The notes beneath the pieces are model-generated. The model made no database searches, was not told where the DNA came from, and saw only the letters and a list, made by a program, of their open reading frames with translations. From an uncultured Bacteroidia bacterium (GTDB taxonomy: Bacteria > Bacteroidota > Bacteroidia > Bacteroidales > ML635J-15): a stretch of 64,000 bases of DNA. Where the stretch lies: the NCBI GenBank assembly GCA_902776565.1, contig CACYQN010000007.1, forward strand, positions 126,105 through 190,104, given 5' to 3'. Shown here piece after piece: positions 47,456 to 56,919 of the stretch. Both the position numbers and the translations under genes were made by a program. Position 1 is the stretch's first letter. Each line of letters begins with the position of its first letter.

Positions 47456-50400
47456 TTATTTTGCTTCTTCACCTTTCTTCTTGCCAACGCCAAAGATATA
47501 AGCCATCGGGGAGGCGATGAAGATTGAAGAGTAGGTACCTACGATGACACCGATGAGCAATGCGAAGCAGAAGCCTCTGATTGATTCACCGCCGAAGATG
47601 AATATTGCAAGCAATACCACCAAGGTTGTCATTGAGGTGTTGATTGTACGACCAACAGTGCTGTTTACTGCCGAGTTGATAACCGACTTCCTGTCGCGGT
47701 TGGGGTACAAGCCAGTGTATTCCCTGATACGGTCGAAGATAACCACGGTATCGTTGATTGAGTAACCTACGATTGTCAAGATTGCTGCGATGAATGCCTG
47801 GTCGATTTCCATGTTGAACGGCATTACAGCGTAGAGCAGTGAGAAAAGACCGAGGGTTATCAAAACGTCGTGTATCAAAGCGATAGTCGCACCAAGTGAG
47901 TACTGCCACTTGCGGAACCTGAGGAGGATGTAGAGGAACATAACCACAAGTCCGAGGAGAATAGCCACAGATGACTTAGTCTTGATGTCGTCGGCAACTG
48001 TAGGACCTACAACCTGCGATGTCTGGCGGTATTGTTCGAAGAATGTCCTTTCGTCAACGTCTTCTGGCAGGAACTTGCCGTTCTTCAAGCCAGTGTAGAG
48101 GAGGTTGTCAGCTTCTTCGCCAGCAGCCTTGTCCTTTATCTGGTCAATCTTGTACTGGGTTGTAATCTTAACCTGGTTTGCATCACCGAAAGTCTTTACA
48201 ATAGGACGGTCGCCGTAAACACCTTCGAGGGCTGCTGCAACCTGTTCGGGTTCAACATTGTTTTCGAACTTAACAACATAGTTACGACCACCTGTGAAGT
48301 CGATACCCTGCTTCAAGCCTAAAGTACACAACGAAATGATACCAACAACGATTAATGTTCCAGAAATGATGAATGCAATCTTGCTACCCTTCAAGAAATC
48401 GAAGTGCAGGTTGGTGAATGCATTGTTTGTAATCTTGTTGCCAACGGTAATCTTTCTGTCCTTATCGAGCATCTTGGTGAAGATGATACGGGTGATGAAG
48501 ATTGCTGTGAACAACGAAGTGAGGATACCTATAATAAGAGTGGTTGCGAAACCTCTAACTGGACCAACACCGAAATAAGCAAGAACTATACCTATAAGAA
48601 TAGTAGTGATGTTGGAGTCGAGGATTGCCGAATAAGCATTCTTGTAACCGTCTGCCACAGCCGACTTAATCATCTTGCCGCTTCTTATTTCTTCGCGGAT
48701 ACGCTCGTAAATAAGAACGTTAGCATCAACCGACATACCTATTGTAAGTACCATACCTGCGATACCAGGAAGGGTGAGTACTGCACCAAGCGATGCCATA
48801 ACACCGAAGATGAGGAAGAGGTTGCAAATCAAAGCAACGTCTGCAACGATACCAGCCTTGTTGTAGTAGAAAATCATGTAGATAAGTACGAGGATGAAAG
48901 CGATGATGAACGAGTACATACCCGAGTCGATAGCCTTCTGACCAAGTGACGGACCTACAACTTCCTTCGAGAGGATAACTGCCGGAGCTGTCATCTTACC
49001 AGCCTTGAGGACGTTTGCCAAGTCGGTTGCTTCTTCGAGTGTGAAGTTACCAGTAATCTGAGAACGTCCGCCCTTGATTTCATCGTTTACGTTTGGTGCC
49101 GAATATACAGCACCGTCGAGTACGATTGCAATAGCGCGGTTAATGTTTTCCTTGGTGATTCTTGCCCACTGGGTGGAACCTGAATTGTTCATTGCCATTG
49201 TTACTTCTGCTGTTGCACTTGTCTGACCGAATTCCTGACGAGCATCGGTAACAACTTCGCCGTTGAGGGCAGCCTTTCCGTCCTTTGAAGCCTTGAGAGC
49301 ATAGAGTTCGTAGTATCCTGGAGCTTCCTTAAGTTCCTTGAATCCCCATGCGAATGAGAGGTCTTTCTTGAACAAACTCTTTATTTCCTTGCGGTTGAGG
49401 TCGTCCATGATTGATTCCATATCGGCCTTCTTTGCGAAACCGACAACCGGACCGCCAACGCTACGATTGCCAGCCTGCGGAATCAGACGGTTGAAAATTG
49501 AGTATTCGCTGTCACCTTCGGTTTCAGCAACTGTTTCTTCAGCCTTGGTTGAATCGGCAGCTTCTACATTTTCGCTTGCAGCCTCTGCATTTTCAGCAAC
49601 TGCTGTTGTGTCGGCAACAACTTCTTCTTCCTTTGTGCCTCTCGAAGCTTCAGCCTTCTTTATTGCTATCAAAGCTTGGTCTGCATTGATGAAAGATTCC
49701 CTGATTTCATTGTAGTTGTATGTTTCCCAGAATTCGAGAACTGCAGCCTGCTTCAAAAGTTTTTCAACACGTTCCGGATCCTTGATACCAGGAAGTTCGA
49801 TATGGAACACACCTTTTACAGCAACGTCCTTCTGGATGTTGGGCTGAACAACGCCGAACTGGTCGATACGCTTGTTGATAACATCGTATGCATTACCAAT
49901 CGCAGCATCGTATTCCTTTGTCAAATAATCGATTACTTCTTCGTCGGTCGAAGTTATCTGTATCTTGTCCTGATTCTGCGATGTAGCGAACAAGTATGCC
50001 ATTGCCGGCTTGTCGGGCATTTGCATTTCCTTGTAAGCCTTGCCGAAACTTTCAATGAAGTTGGTACCAGTCTGCTCTGAAGTCTGTTTGCCTGCCTGTT
50101 CGATAGCTGCCAAAAGTGCAGGGTCGTTGTTGTCCCTTGCCAGCGACAGCAGTACATCTTCTGCCGAAATTTCCAACGAAATGTTCATACCGCCCTTGAG
50201 GTCCAAACCCAAGTTAAGTTCTCTTTCCTTACAATCTTTATAGGTGTATTTCTTCAAGAGCCTGTACACCACCTGATTGTCAACTGAATCCAAGTACGCC
50301 TTTTTCTGCTTATCAATCAGCACGTTGCGGTCGGCGTCTGTAAGATTGCTGTAATTTCCGTTATCGACGTATGCCTGTGCGTATTCTTCAGCGTCGCCTT

Positions 50401-50494
50401 CAACCTTGTTCACTACGAATGTGAAAGAGAGGTAGTACAAGCTGATGAGTGCAAGCAGTACCGATAATAAAATAATCGCTCCTCTGTTACGCAT
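47456..50494 (-). CDS. secDF: Fused protein-export membrane protein SecDF
   Basis: The protein has 1012 residues. SecD and SecF are fused, as in Bacteroidetes. It has an N-terminal membrane span, a large periplasmic P1 region with LNLGLDLKGGMNISLEI near residue 93, and an acidic, Ala-rich insert near residues 280-330. The SecD membrane block contains GMSVDANVLIYERIREE. The SecF half begins near 705, with FTGGRNYVVKF and GYSINDTVVIFDRIREYTG. It uses the proton or sodium gradient to help pull proteins out of SecYEG. It is expressed alone; a TATATTTG element lies at 50548-50541 on the minus strand. Confidence 0.97.
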   Translation of the reverse strand: MRNRGAIILLSVLLALISLYYLSFTFVVNKVEGDAEEYAQAYVDNGNYSNLTDADRNVLIDKQKKAYLDSVDNQVVYRLLKKYTYKDCKERELNLGLDLKGGMNISLEISAEDVLLSLARDNNDPALLAAIEQAGKQTSEQTGTNFIESFGKAYKEMQMPDKPAMAYLFATSQNQDKIQITSTDEEVIDYLTKEYDAAIGNAYDVINKRIDQFGVVQPNIQKDVAVKGVFHIELPGIKDPERVEKLLKQAAVLEFWETYNYNEIRESFINADQALIAIKKAEASRGTKEEEVVADTTAVAENAEAASENVEAADSTKAEETVAETEGDSEYSIFNRLIPQAGNRSVGGPVVGFAKKADMESIMDDLNRKEIKSLFKKDLSFAWGFKELKEAPGYYELYALKASKDGKAALNGEVVTDARQEFGQTSATAEVTMAMNNSGSTQWARITKENINRAIAIVLDGAVYSAPNVNDEIKGGRSQITGNFTLEEATDLANVLKAGKMTAPAVILSKEVVGPSLGQKAIDSGMYSFIIAFILVLIYMIFYYNKAGIVADVALICNLFLIFGVMASLGAVLTLPGIAGMVLTIGMSVDANVLIYERIREEIRSGKMIKSAVADGYKNAYSAILDSNITTILIGIVLAYFGVGPVRGFATTLIIGILTSLFTAIFITRIIFTKMLDKDRKITVGNKITNNAFTNLHFDFLKGSKIAFIISGTLIVVGIISLCTLGLKQGIDFTGGRNYVVKFENNVEPEQVAAALEGVYGDRPIVKTFGDANQVKITTQYKIDQIKDKAAGEEADNLLYTGLKNGKFLPEDVDERTFFEQYRQTSQVVGPTVADDIKTKSSVAILLGLVVMFLYILLRFRKWQYSLGATIALIHDVLITLGLFSLLYAVMPFNMEIDQAFIAAILTIVGYSINDTVVIFDRIREYTGLYPNRDRKSVINSAVNSTVGRTINTSMTTLVVLLAIFIFGGESIRGFCFALLIGVIVGTYSSIFIASPMAYIFGVGKKKGEEAK

Positions 50495-50690
50495 TTTTAC
50501 TAAAATTTTTTAACTAATATACACAATAAATTTAAGGTCGCAAATATAGTGTTTTTTTGAAACATACAGACCGATTATTATTTTTATTTTTTTTGACGCG
50601 TAAAACGTTGGCAGTTAGCAAGAAAAGAAATGCGACATGATTTTGGCTGTTCCTTTGAGCAATCAAAATGAAACTATTTTTGAAAAACAT

Positions 50691-50721
50691 TTTGCAGTTT
50701 TAAAAACTTGTTGTACTTTTG
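50691..50721 (+). promoter_or_regulatory. Promoter of the initiator tRNA
   Basis: TTTG at 50691-50694, a 19-base spacer and TACTTTTG at 50714-50721, a perfect consensus. The tRNA starts 10 bases later. Confidence 0.8.
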
Positions 50722-50730
50722 CAGCGCAAT

Positions 50731-50803
<73 letters not shown>

Positions 50804-50812
50804 CTAAGTTTA

Positions 50813-50838
50813 AAAAGCCAGCCAATCGGTTGGCTTTT
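50813..50838 (+). terminator. Terminator of the initiator tRNA
   Basis: AAAAGCCAGCC, loop AATC, GGTTGGCTTTT form an 11-bp stem with one G-T pair. Confidence 0.8.
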
Positions 50839-50953
50839 GTCATACATATATGTCTAGATTAGGAATATTATTCAAAGTCAAAATTTTTCCACATTGCCAA
50901 GTTTTGGCAATTTGAAGTATTATTTTTGCAATGAATTTAAAAACGTATGGATT

Positions 50954-51160
50954 ATGATTAGAGGAAAAAGAATATTCAAATGCACCGAATGCGGTGAAAA
51001 ATTTCGCGCAGACGATATTGAACTGAACGCCACTGTGCTTTCGGTACCGCAACCTTGCCCGCATTGCCAGAGCATAAGGACTATGCCGTGGGGATTAATG
51101 TCGTTCCTAAGCAAGTCAACTTACGAAGATATTTGGAAACAAATGGAAGAAAGGAAATAG
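50954..51160 (+). CDS. Small zinc-ribbon protein
   Basis: The start is taken at MIRGKRIFKCTECGEKF. Upstream in-frame codons exist, but the frame then runs through a promoter-like TATTTTTG at 50921-50928. The protein has 68 residues. Two Cys pairs (KCTEC and PCPHC) form a zinc ribbon, and the C-terminal tail is helical (EDIWKQMEERK). The function is unknown. The next gene starts 2 bases after its stop, so they form an operon. Confidence 0.78.
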   Translation: MIRGKRIFKCTECGEKFRADDIELNATVLSVPQPCPHCQSIRTMPWGLMSFLSKSTYEDIWKQMEERK

Positions 51161-51162
51161 AT

Positions 51163-51471
51163 ATGTCAGAAGATTTAGAAAAAAGAGAAGTATCGCACGT
51201 TGGTGCATGGATTTGGGCTGTGCTTGGAATAATATATGCCATATCGCCAGTCGACCTATTACCCGACGTAATTCCTGTTGCAGGATGGGTTGACGATATA
51301 CTGATTACAGTAACGGGCGGCTTAAATCTTATCCAGTCGTACCTCAAAGAATCCAACGAGCACCTTGCAAAGATTGTCAAGGGCATCAAATGGGTTCTGA
51401 TAGTGCTTGGAATTTTAATTATCGCTATTATTGCACTTGTGGTGGTTGGAATTGCAAATTTGTTTGCATAA
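51163..51471 (+). CDS. DUF1232 (YkvA-like) membrane protein
   Basis: The start at MSEDLEKREVSHVGAWIWAV leaves 2 bases to the previous stop; the longer frame overlaps the zinc-ribbon gene. The protein has 102 residues. It has the DUF1232 signature AISPVDLLPDVIPVAGWVDD, with a first hydrophobic span around it and a strong membrane span at the C-terminus (WVLIVLGILIIAIIALVVVG). It is an inner-membrane protein of unknown function. Confidence 0.85.
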   Translation: MSEDLEKREVSHVGAWIWAVLGIIYAISPVDLLPDVIPVAGWVDDILITVTGGLNLIQSYLKESNEHLAKIVKGIKWVLIVLGILIIAIIALVVVGIANLFA

Positions 51472-51479
51472 ATAAGTCC

Positions 51480-51660
51480 GCACACTGAGCTTGTCGAAAA
51501 TCCAGCTCCCTGAGCGTAGTCGAAGGGTCTGGTTAATGTAAAGCATTCAGCATTGCATTTCTACCCTTCGACAGGCTCAGGGTGCAGAGAATCGTAAATC
51601 GTAAATCAATTGCATCTCGTCAGCCAAATCGTAAATCGTAAATCTAAAATCCTAAATCAA
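51480..51660. repeat. REP-like palindromic words and CGTAAATC runs
   Basis: CTGAGCTTGTCGAA, CTGAGCGTAGTCGAAGGG and CCCTTCGACAGGCTCAGGG are related words in both orientations within 110 bases, so the first two can pair with the third. From about 51595 a run of ATCGTAAATCGTAAATC words follows. The same TTCGACAGGCTCA core appears inside repeat elements B and C. No gene is seen here. Confidence 0.7.
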
Positions 51661-51665
51661 ATTTT

Positions 51666-52154
51666 ATGTTATCGCTTTTTCAGAAAATTCAAATAAAGAT
51701 AGAGACCGGCTGGTCGTCGGCAATAGTTGACTACATCCGCGACATGGACGAAGCAAATGTGTATATCAAGGCAGGGCTCAAGGAAGGTCGCGTCAACGGC
51801 AAGGCAGCCTTGCTTAACCCGGCAATCGTCGGCGAGGCATTCAACTGTCGTAACTGGTACGGACGCAAGCATCCCGAATACTGGGACTGGTGCAATGCCG
51901 ACCTTATGGGCGAAGGCTACCCGCCTCACGACGAGAATGGCGACCCGTACGAACTGCACCACATAGGTCAGCAGCCCGATTCACCGCTTGCCGAACTCTC
52001 CGCCGCACAGCATCACGACAACGGCAATTTCCAGATTCTGCATCAGTTCGACGACTACTCCACCATCGAGCGCGACGAGTTCACACGAGAACGCGAACGC
52101 CACTGGATGGCACGGTTCAAGGATTTCAAGGACTGTTATTCGCGGATGAAATAA
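51666..52154 (+). CDS. Stand-alone LHH-type nuclease domain protein (HNH/Endo VII superfamily)
   Basis: The protein has 162 residues and no signal peptide. The C-terminal half has the LHH signature: PYELHHIGQQPDSPLAELSA followed by QHHDNGNFQILH and RERERHWMARF, as in toxin nucleases of the HNH/endonuclease VII superfamily. The N-terminal half (KAALLNPAIVGEAFNCRNWY) is also seen in this group. Such domains are normally the tips of long polymorphic toxins, here a small free protein. The gene is visibly richer in G+C than its neighbours and is preceded by repeats, suggesting transfer. No immunity gene is recognised beside it. The predicted activity is nucleic-acid cutting. Confidence 0.75.
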   Translation: MLSLFQKIQIKIETGWSSAIVDYIRDMDEANVYIKAGLKEGRVNGKAALLNPAIVGEAFNCRNWYGRKHPEYWDWCNADLMGEGYPPHDENGDPYELHHIGQQPDSPLAELSAAQHHDNGNFQILHQFDDYSTIERDEFTRERERHWMARFKDFKDCYSRMK

Positions 52155-52182
52155 AAAAGGTCGTCAGAAACTGACGACCTTA
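52153..52182 (-). terminator. Terminator of the thrS-infC-rpmI-rplT operon
   Basis: AAGGTCGTCAG, loop AAA, CTGACGACCTT form an 11-bp stem. On the minus strand it is followed by seven T-rich bases. It may also stop the nuclease gene from the other side. Confidence 0.8.
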
Positions 52183-52210
52183 ATTATATCACCTATTCCA
52201 AAAATATCAA

Positions 52211-52555
52211 TTATTTTACCTTGTTGCAGATTGCTGCAAATGCTTCTGGGTTGTTCATAGCGAGGTCGGCAAGAACCTTACGGTTGATGTCAACATTTGC
52301 TGCGTGAAGCTTACCCATCAATTGAGAATAACTCAAACCATTTAGACGAGCACCAGCATTAATTCTCTGAATCCACAATGCGCGGAATTCTCTCTTCTTG
52401 TTTTTTCTGTCTCTGTATGCATAAGCAAGACCTTTCTCGTATGCGTTCTTTGCTACGGTCCAAACCTTACTTCTTGCTCCAAAATAACCTCTAGTCTGAG
52501 AAAGAACTTTTCTTCTCCTGTTTCTAGCGGCAACTACGTTTACACTTCTTGGCAT
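52211..52555 (-). CDS. rplT: 50S ribosomal protein bL20
   Basis: The protein has 114 residues. The long basic N-terminal helix ([20 protein letters not shown]) and [20 protein letters not shown] are diagnostic. It is essential for early 50S assembly. It is last in the thrS-infC-rpmI-rplT operon. In some bacteria L20 represses this operon; I see no clear operator. Confidence 0.98.
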   Translation of the reverse strand: MPRSVNVVAARNRRRKVLSQTRGYFGARSKVWTVAKNAYEKGLAYAYRDRKNKKREFRALWIQRINAGARLNGLSYSQLMGKLHAANVDINRKVLADLAMNNPEAFAAICNKVK

Positions 52556-52652
52556 AATCTTAAAATTTGCGAACGTTAGCGTCCTTTTGATCGGAACTTG
52601 CGGCTAAACGTTCTGGTTCATAATTTAATTAATCATTCTAACTACGCAGAAA

Positions 52653-52850
52653 CTATTTCATTCCAAGCAACAACTTTACAGATTTTTCCTTGTTTTCTGC
52701 TACTGTTGTGTAGTGAGCAAGTTCTCTTTTGCGCTTAGTAGCCTTCTTGGTCAGGATGTGACTCTTGAAAGCGTGTCTTCTTTTGATTTTACCGGTTCCG
52801 GTCAAGAAAAATCTTTTCTTAGCTCCGGAATTAGTCTTCATTTTTGGCAT
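52653..52850 (-). CDS. rpmI: 50S ribosomal protein bL35
   Basis: The protein has 65 residues: [20 protein letters not shown], then [16 protein letters not shown]. It is a small basic protein of the large subunit. It lies 21 bases after infC and 97 bases before rplT. Confidence 0.98.
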   Translation of the reverse strand: MPKMKTNSGAKKRFFLTGTGKIKRRHAFKSHILTKKATKRKRELAHYTTVAENKEKSVKLLLGMK

Positions 52851-52871
52851 TGTTCTAAATTTTTAAAGTTA

Positions 52872-53405
52872 TTATTTCTTTTTAGGTTTAGGTGATATCA
52901 CAATTTGCATTTTCTTACCTTCGAGCTTGGGCATCTGGTCAATCTTGCCGTACTCCTCGAGGTCGTTTGCGAGCTTCAGAAGCAATATTTCGCCCTGTTC
53001 CTTATACACAATCGAACGTCCCTTGAAAAATACGTATGCCTTTACCTTGTTGCCTTCGTCGAGGAATCTCTTGGCATGGTTCAGCTTGAAGTTGTAGTCG
53101 TGGTCATCTGTCTGAGGGCCAAAGCGCAACTCCTTGATTGTCATCGTATGAGTCTTGCTCTGCAACTCCTTCTGCTTGCGCTTCTGCTGATAAAGGAATT
53201 TCTGGTAGTCGATAACCTTGCATACGGGCGGATCGGCGGTCGGAACTATTTCTACCAAGTCCATCTCGAGTTGTTCCGCAATGTCCAAAGCTTCCCTAAT
53301 GCTGTAAACTCCAGGTTTATCAACATTATCGCCTGTTACACGTACAAATGGTGCGCGAATTGCGCGATTAATTCTGTGTTCGTTTTGCTGATTTTCTTTT
53401 GCCAT
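52872..53405 (-). CDS. infC: Translation initiation factor IF-3
   Basis: The protein has 177 residues. The N-terminal domain ([40 protein letters not shown]) and C-terminal domain ([34 protein letters not shown]) are both present. It keeps the subunits apart and checks the start codon. Unlike E. coli infC, which begins with AUU, this one has a plain ATG, so autocontrol by start-codon discrimination is not expected. Confidence 0.97.
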   Translation of the reverse strand: MAKENQQNEHRINRAIRAPFVRVTGDNVDKPGVYSIREALDIAEQLEMDLVEIVPTADPPVCKVIDYQKFLYQQKRKQKELQSKTHTMTIKELRFGPQTDDHDYNFKLNHAKRFLDEGNKVKAYVFFKGRSIVYKEQGEILLLKLANDLEEYGKIDQMPKLEGKKMQIVISPKPKKK

Positions 53406-53438
53406 ATAAATTTTATAAAAAACTTTTACCTCCTTTTA

Positions 53439-55376
53439 TTAGTCAATATACTTCTTAACTTCATCGTTTACAATCTTTGCGAATTCTTCGACAGTCATTG
53501 CGCCCATATCGCCTGCGCCCTGCTTGCGAACCGAAAGCTGTCCGTTTTCCTGTTCCTTCTCGCCTACAATCAGCAAGTAAGGTATTCTCTTCAATTCGTT
53601 GTCGCGAATCTTACGGCCAATCTTTTCGTTTCTCTCGTCGATGATACCGTTTACATTCAGGTCCTTAAGCTTGTTCACTACTTCGTGGGCATAGTCGTTG
53701 AACTTTTCGCTGATTGGCAATACTACAAACTGGTTCGGAGCAAGCCAAATCGGGAACTTGCCTGCGGTGTGCTCGATAAGAACAGCAACAAAGCGTTCCA
53801 TTGAGCCGAACGGTGCGCGGTGAATCATTACCGGACGGTGCTTCTTGTTGTCTTCGCCAACATATTCGAGTTCGAAGCGCTCGGGCAAATTGTAGTCAAC
53901 CTGGATTGTCCCAAGCTGCCAACGACGACCGATAGCGTCCTTTACCATGAAGTCCAACTTAGGACCGTAGAAAGCTGCCTCACCATATTCTACGCGTGCG
54001 GGAAGATTCTTTTCCTTGCAAGCATCGATGATTGCCTGTTCTGCCATTGCCCAAACCTCGTCGGAGCCAACATACTTGGTGGTGTTGTTGGGGTCGCGGA
54101 GCGAAATCTGTGCTTCGAAGTTCTGGAAATCGAGAGCCTTGAAGATGATTTCGATGATTTCCATTACGCGGATGAACTCCTGCTTAACCTGGTCCTGACG
54201 GCAGAAGATGTGTGCATCGTCCTGTGTGAACGAACGAACGCGGGTAAGTCCGTGCAATTCGCCCGACTGCTCGTAGCGGTAAACTGTACCGAATTCAGCA
54301 ATACGCAGAGGCAAATCCTTGTAGCTGCGTGGGCTGTTCTTGAAAATCATACAGTGGTGAGGGCAGTTCATCGGCTTGAGCAAGTACATTTCACCTTCTT
54401 CGGGAGTGGTAATCGGCTGGAACGAATCCTTGCCGTAGTGGTCCCAGTGACCCGATGTTACATACAAAGCCTTGTTTCCGATGTGCGGAGTCATAACCTG
54501 CTGGTATCCGTAGCGTTTCTGGATTTTCTTGAGGAAATCTTCGAGACGCAGACGCAATGCTGTACCGTTTGGCAACCAGATAGGCAAGCCCTTGCCAACC
54601 ATATCGGAGAACATGAAAAGTTCGAGTTCCTTGCCGATTTTGCGGTGGTCACGCTTCTTGGCTTCTTCGAGCATAGTGATGTATTCTTCCAACATCTTCT
54701 GCTTCGGGAAGCTGATACCGTAAACGCGGGTAAGCTGCTTGCGGGTTTCGTCGCCACGCCAGTAAGCGCCAGCCAAGCTCAATACCTGAATAGCCTTCAC
54801 ATAGCCGGTTGACGGGATATGCGGACCCTTGCAGAGGTCGGTGAATTCGCCCTGATTGTAAAGGGTAATCTTGCCGTCCTCGAGTTCGGAGATGAGTTCA
54901 ACCTTGTATTCGTCGCCGCGTTCCTCGAACAACTTGAGAGCATCGGCCTTCGAGATGTCCTTTCTTACGAGCTTTGAATCGGCACGGCAGATTTCCATCA
55001 TCTTATTGTTGATTGCTGCGAAATCGTTTTCCGAAAGGATTTTTCCGTCGGGAAGTTCGATGTCGTAGTAGAAACCGTTTTCTACTGCAGGACCGATACC
55101 GAACTTTGTTCCTGGGAACAACTTCTGAATGGCCTCGGCCATGATATGTGAAGAGGTGTGCCAGAAAGCGTGCTTGCCTTCCTCGTCCTCGAACTTGTGC
55201 AACTTTATGGAAGCATCTTCCGTTATTGGCATGGTCAAATCCTGAACCTTACCATTTACACTGATAGAAAGCACTTCCTTGGCAAGCCTCGGACTGATGC
55301 TTTCAGCTATTTCCATACCAGTAACACCTTGCTGGTATTCCTTAACCGAACCGTCGGGTAAAGTAATTTTTATCAT
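53439..55376 (-). CDS. thrS: Threonyl-tRNA synthetase
   Basis: The protein has 645 residues, full length. The N-terminal TGS domain ([20 protein letters not shown]) is followed by the editing domain with [10 protein letters not shown] near 73. The class II core has motif 2 around [20 protein letters not shown] and zinc ligands in NCPHHCMIF. The C-terminal anticodon-binding domain starts near 545 ([19 protein letters not shown]). It heads the operon with infC, rpmI and rplT. A TAATTTTG element lies on the minus strand at 55413-55406. Confidence 0.98.
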   Translation of the reverse strand: MIKITLPDGSVKEYQQGVTGMEIAESISPRLAKEVLSISVNGKVQDLTMPITEDASIKLHKFEDEEGKHAFWHTSSHIMAEAIQKLFPGTKFGIGPAVENGFYYDIELPDGKILSENDFAAINNKMMEICRADSKLVRKDISKADALKLFEERGDEYKVELISELEDGKITLYNQGEFTDLCKGPHIPSTGYVKAIQVLSLAGAYWRGDETRKQLTRVYGISFPKQKMLEEYITMLEEAKKRDHRKIGKELELFMFSDMVGKGLPIWLPNGTALRLRLEDFLKKIQKRYGYQQVMTPHIGNKALYVTSGHWDHYGKDSFQPITTPEEGEMYLLKPMNCPHHCMIFKNSPRSYKDLPLRIAEFGTVYRYEQSGELHGLTRVRSFTQDDAHIFCRQDQVKQEFIRVMEIIEIIFKALDFQNFEAQISLRDPNNTTKYVGSDEVWAMAEQAIIDACKEKNLPARVEYGEAAFYGPKLDFMVKDAIGRRWQLGTIQVDYNLPERFELEYVGEDNKKHRPVMIHRAPFGSMERFVAVLIEHTAGKFPIWLAPNQFVVLPISEKFNDYAHEVVNKLKDLNVNGIIDERNEKIGRKIRDNELKRIPYLLIVGEKEQENGQLSVRKQGAGDMGAMTVEEFAKIVNDEVKKYID

Positions 55377-55602
55377 CTTATTCTTTTATAGTCAAAAATT
55401 TCGCGCAAAATTATCACTTTTTTTTCAGATACACAGCGGTAATCGGAAAATAATTTTTCGCACATAATCCACTATGCATCAATGTTTTAAAACATTTAGC
55501 AGTGATTAAAGCAAATTTAATCTAGCCTTGCAAGCAAGCAAATTGTTCATAATCGGTTAATTTTTTGAACATAAAATAGTTGCGGAAGGATTAGCCACTA
55601 TT

Positions 55603-55633
55603 TTTGTTTGTGACAAATAATTTCTTACTTTTG
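55603..55633 (+). promoter_or_regulatory. Promoter of the aspartic protease gene
   Basis: TTTG at 55603-55606, a 19-base spacer and TACTTTTG at 55626-55633. Its position shows that translation must begin at ATG 55655 and not at the upstream in-frame codon at 55604. Confidence 0.75.
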
Positions 55634-55654
55634 TGCCATATAAAAAATACTAAC

Positions 55655-56881
55655 ATGAGGGAACACACAAAAACTTTCGCTTTCATAAAAGCAATGACCA
55701 TAATTCTGGTCAGCCTGACATCGTTGCAGTCGGAAGCACAAATCGCTAAAGCATTTGATTTCAACATTGCCAACACCGATTTTGTAGATACTGTGAAAAT
55801 AAAGATTTGGAACGGGGCTGCTGTAGTCCCGGTAGAGATTAACGGAGTTGTAAGAAACATGCTGTTCGACACTGGAGCGCAGACTGGCTTCTGGATAGGA
55901 AAAGAGGAGGACTGGATGATAGCGTCGGGCGACAGTGTAAAAACCGTCGACTCACAAAAAGCAATGCTTAAGAAAGCTATTCACAAGTGCCCGACCATTA
56001 AGATGGGCAACATTAGCATCGAAAACTACCCTATTATTGTTGACAACGGCTTAAGCCAATACACCTGCGGAATTATTGATGGCGCACTTGCGTTCGACCT
56101 TATCTGCAAAAAAGGTCTTTCGTTCAAATTCGACACCAAAGACAGCCTGATGATAGTAACCGACCGCAAGGGATTCTTCGCCAAGGAGGAGAAAGGACAT
56201 AAAATACTGAAATACGATTCGAGCAGACCGACATTTTTCGTAAAGTTCCCGTTTTCCAAAATCAGGATGCTCTTCGACTCGGGAAATGTAGGTGGCTGGT
56301 TCGACCTTCCTCAAGAGCTGCTTGACCGCTGGGGGAAAAAAGACCAGAAGATGAAACAGAAAATAGATGAAATGACTTTACATACAGATACTTCAGTCCT
56401 ATCGAGCGCTGGTCTCTTTGGTGCCACCTTCGACACTGTTGCATACAGGATTCTTCGTATTCCGCAGGTAGAGATTGGAGACCTTACATTCAAGGACTTG
56501 TGTATTTCGACCAATACTGCCATGCTGAAACTTGGTACGGCCGTAATGCAACACGCATCTCTTATTATCGATGCTCCAAAACGGCGCTTTGTGCTGCTTC
56601 CTCACGATGGAAAGTCGGAAGTTGTTGTTGCAAACAAAATAACAAGGGGACTCTCATTTAGACCAGCCGAAGATGGAGACACTCTTGGCGTAGCAAGGGC
56701 TATTGTAAAAAAAGGTTTGGATGCATACAAAAAAGGCGTTCGCTCTGGCGACTACCTGATAAGCATCGACGGAATTCCTGTTACAGATTATTGCACATTT
56801 AGGTTGCTGGAACCGCATGACGATATAATGCATTATGTGCTCCGCAGTCCCGAAGGGGAAATAAAAGAAGTGGACTTGTAA
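55655..56881 (+). CDS. Secreted two-lobed retropepsin-like aspartic protease with PDZ domain
   Basis: The protein has 408 residues with a signal peptide ending QSEAQ near residue 29. There are two aspartic-protease half-sites in one chain: LFDTGA at 70-75, followed by CGIIDGALAFDL, and LFDSGN at 206-211, followed by SAGLFGATFD. Each D-T/S-G with its later hydrophobic-Gly motif resembles one retropepsin lobe, so the protein may form the catalytic pair within one molecule. From about 345 there is a PDZ-like domain (VKKGLDAYKKGVRSGDYLIS, then IDGIPVTDYC). Family members in Bacteroidetes are periplasmic or surface proteins of little-known substrate. It is a single gene, convergent with the response regulator. 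Confidence 0.82.
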   Translation: MREHTKTFAFIKAMTIILVSLTSLQSEAQIAKAFDFNIANTDFVDTVKIKIWNGAAVVPVEINGVVRNMLFDTGAQTGFWIGKEEDWMIASGDSVKTVDSQKAMLKKAIHKCPTIKMGNISIENYPIIVDNGLSQYTCGIIDGALAFDLICKKGLSFKFDTKDSLMIVTDRKGFFAKEEKGHKILKYDSSRPTFFVKFPFSKIRMLFDSGNVGGWFDLPQELLDRWGKKDQKMKQKIDEMTLHTDTSVLSSAGLFGATFDTVAYRILRIPQVEIGDLTFKDLCISTNTAMLKLGTAVMQHASLIIDAPKRRFVLLPHDGKSEVVVANKITRGLSFRPAEDGDTLGVARAIVKKGLDAYKKGVRSGDYLISIDGIPVTDYCTFRLLEPHDDIMHYVLRSPEGEIKEVDL

Positions 56882-56919
56882 CATTATTCCAAGGCTCCTG
56901 AGACTAAAGAGCAACTACT

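Noticed and set aside
53820..54812. Open frame of 330 codons on the plus strand
   Set aside because: Antisense to thrS, which is complete and certain.
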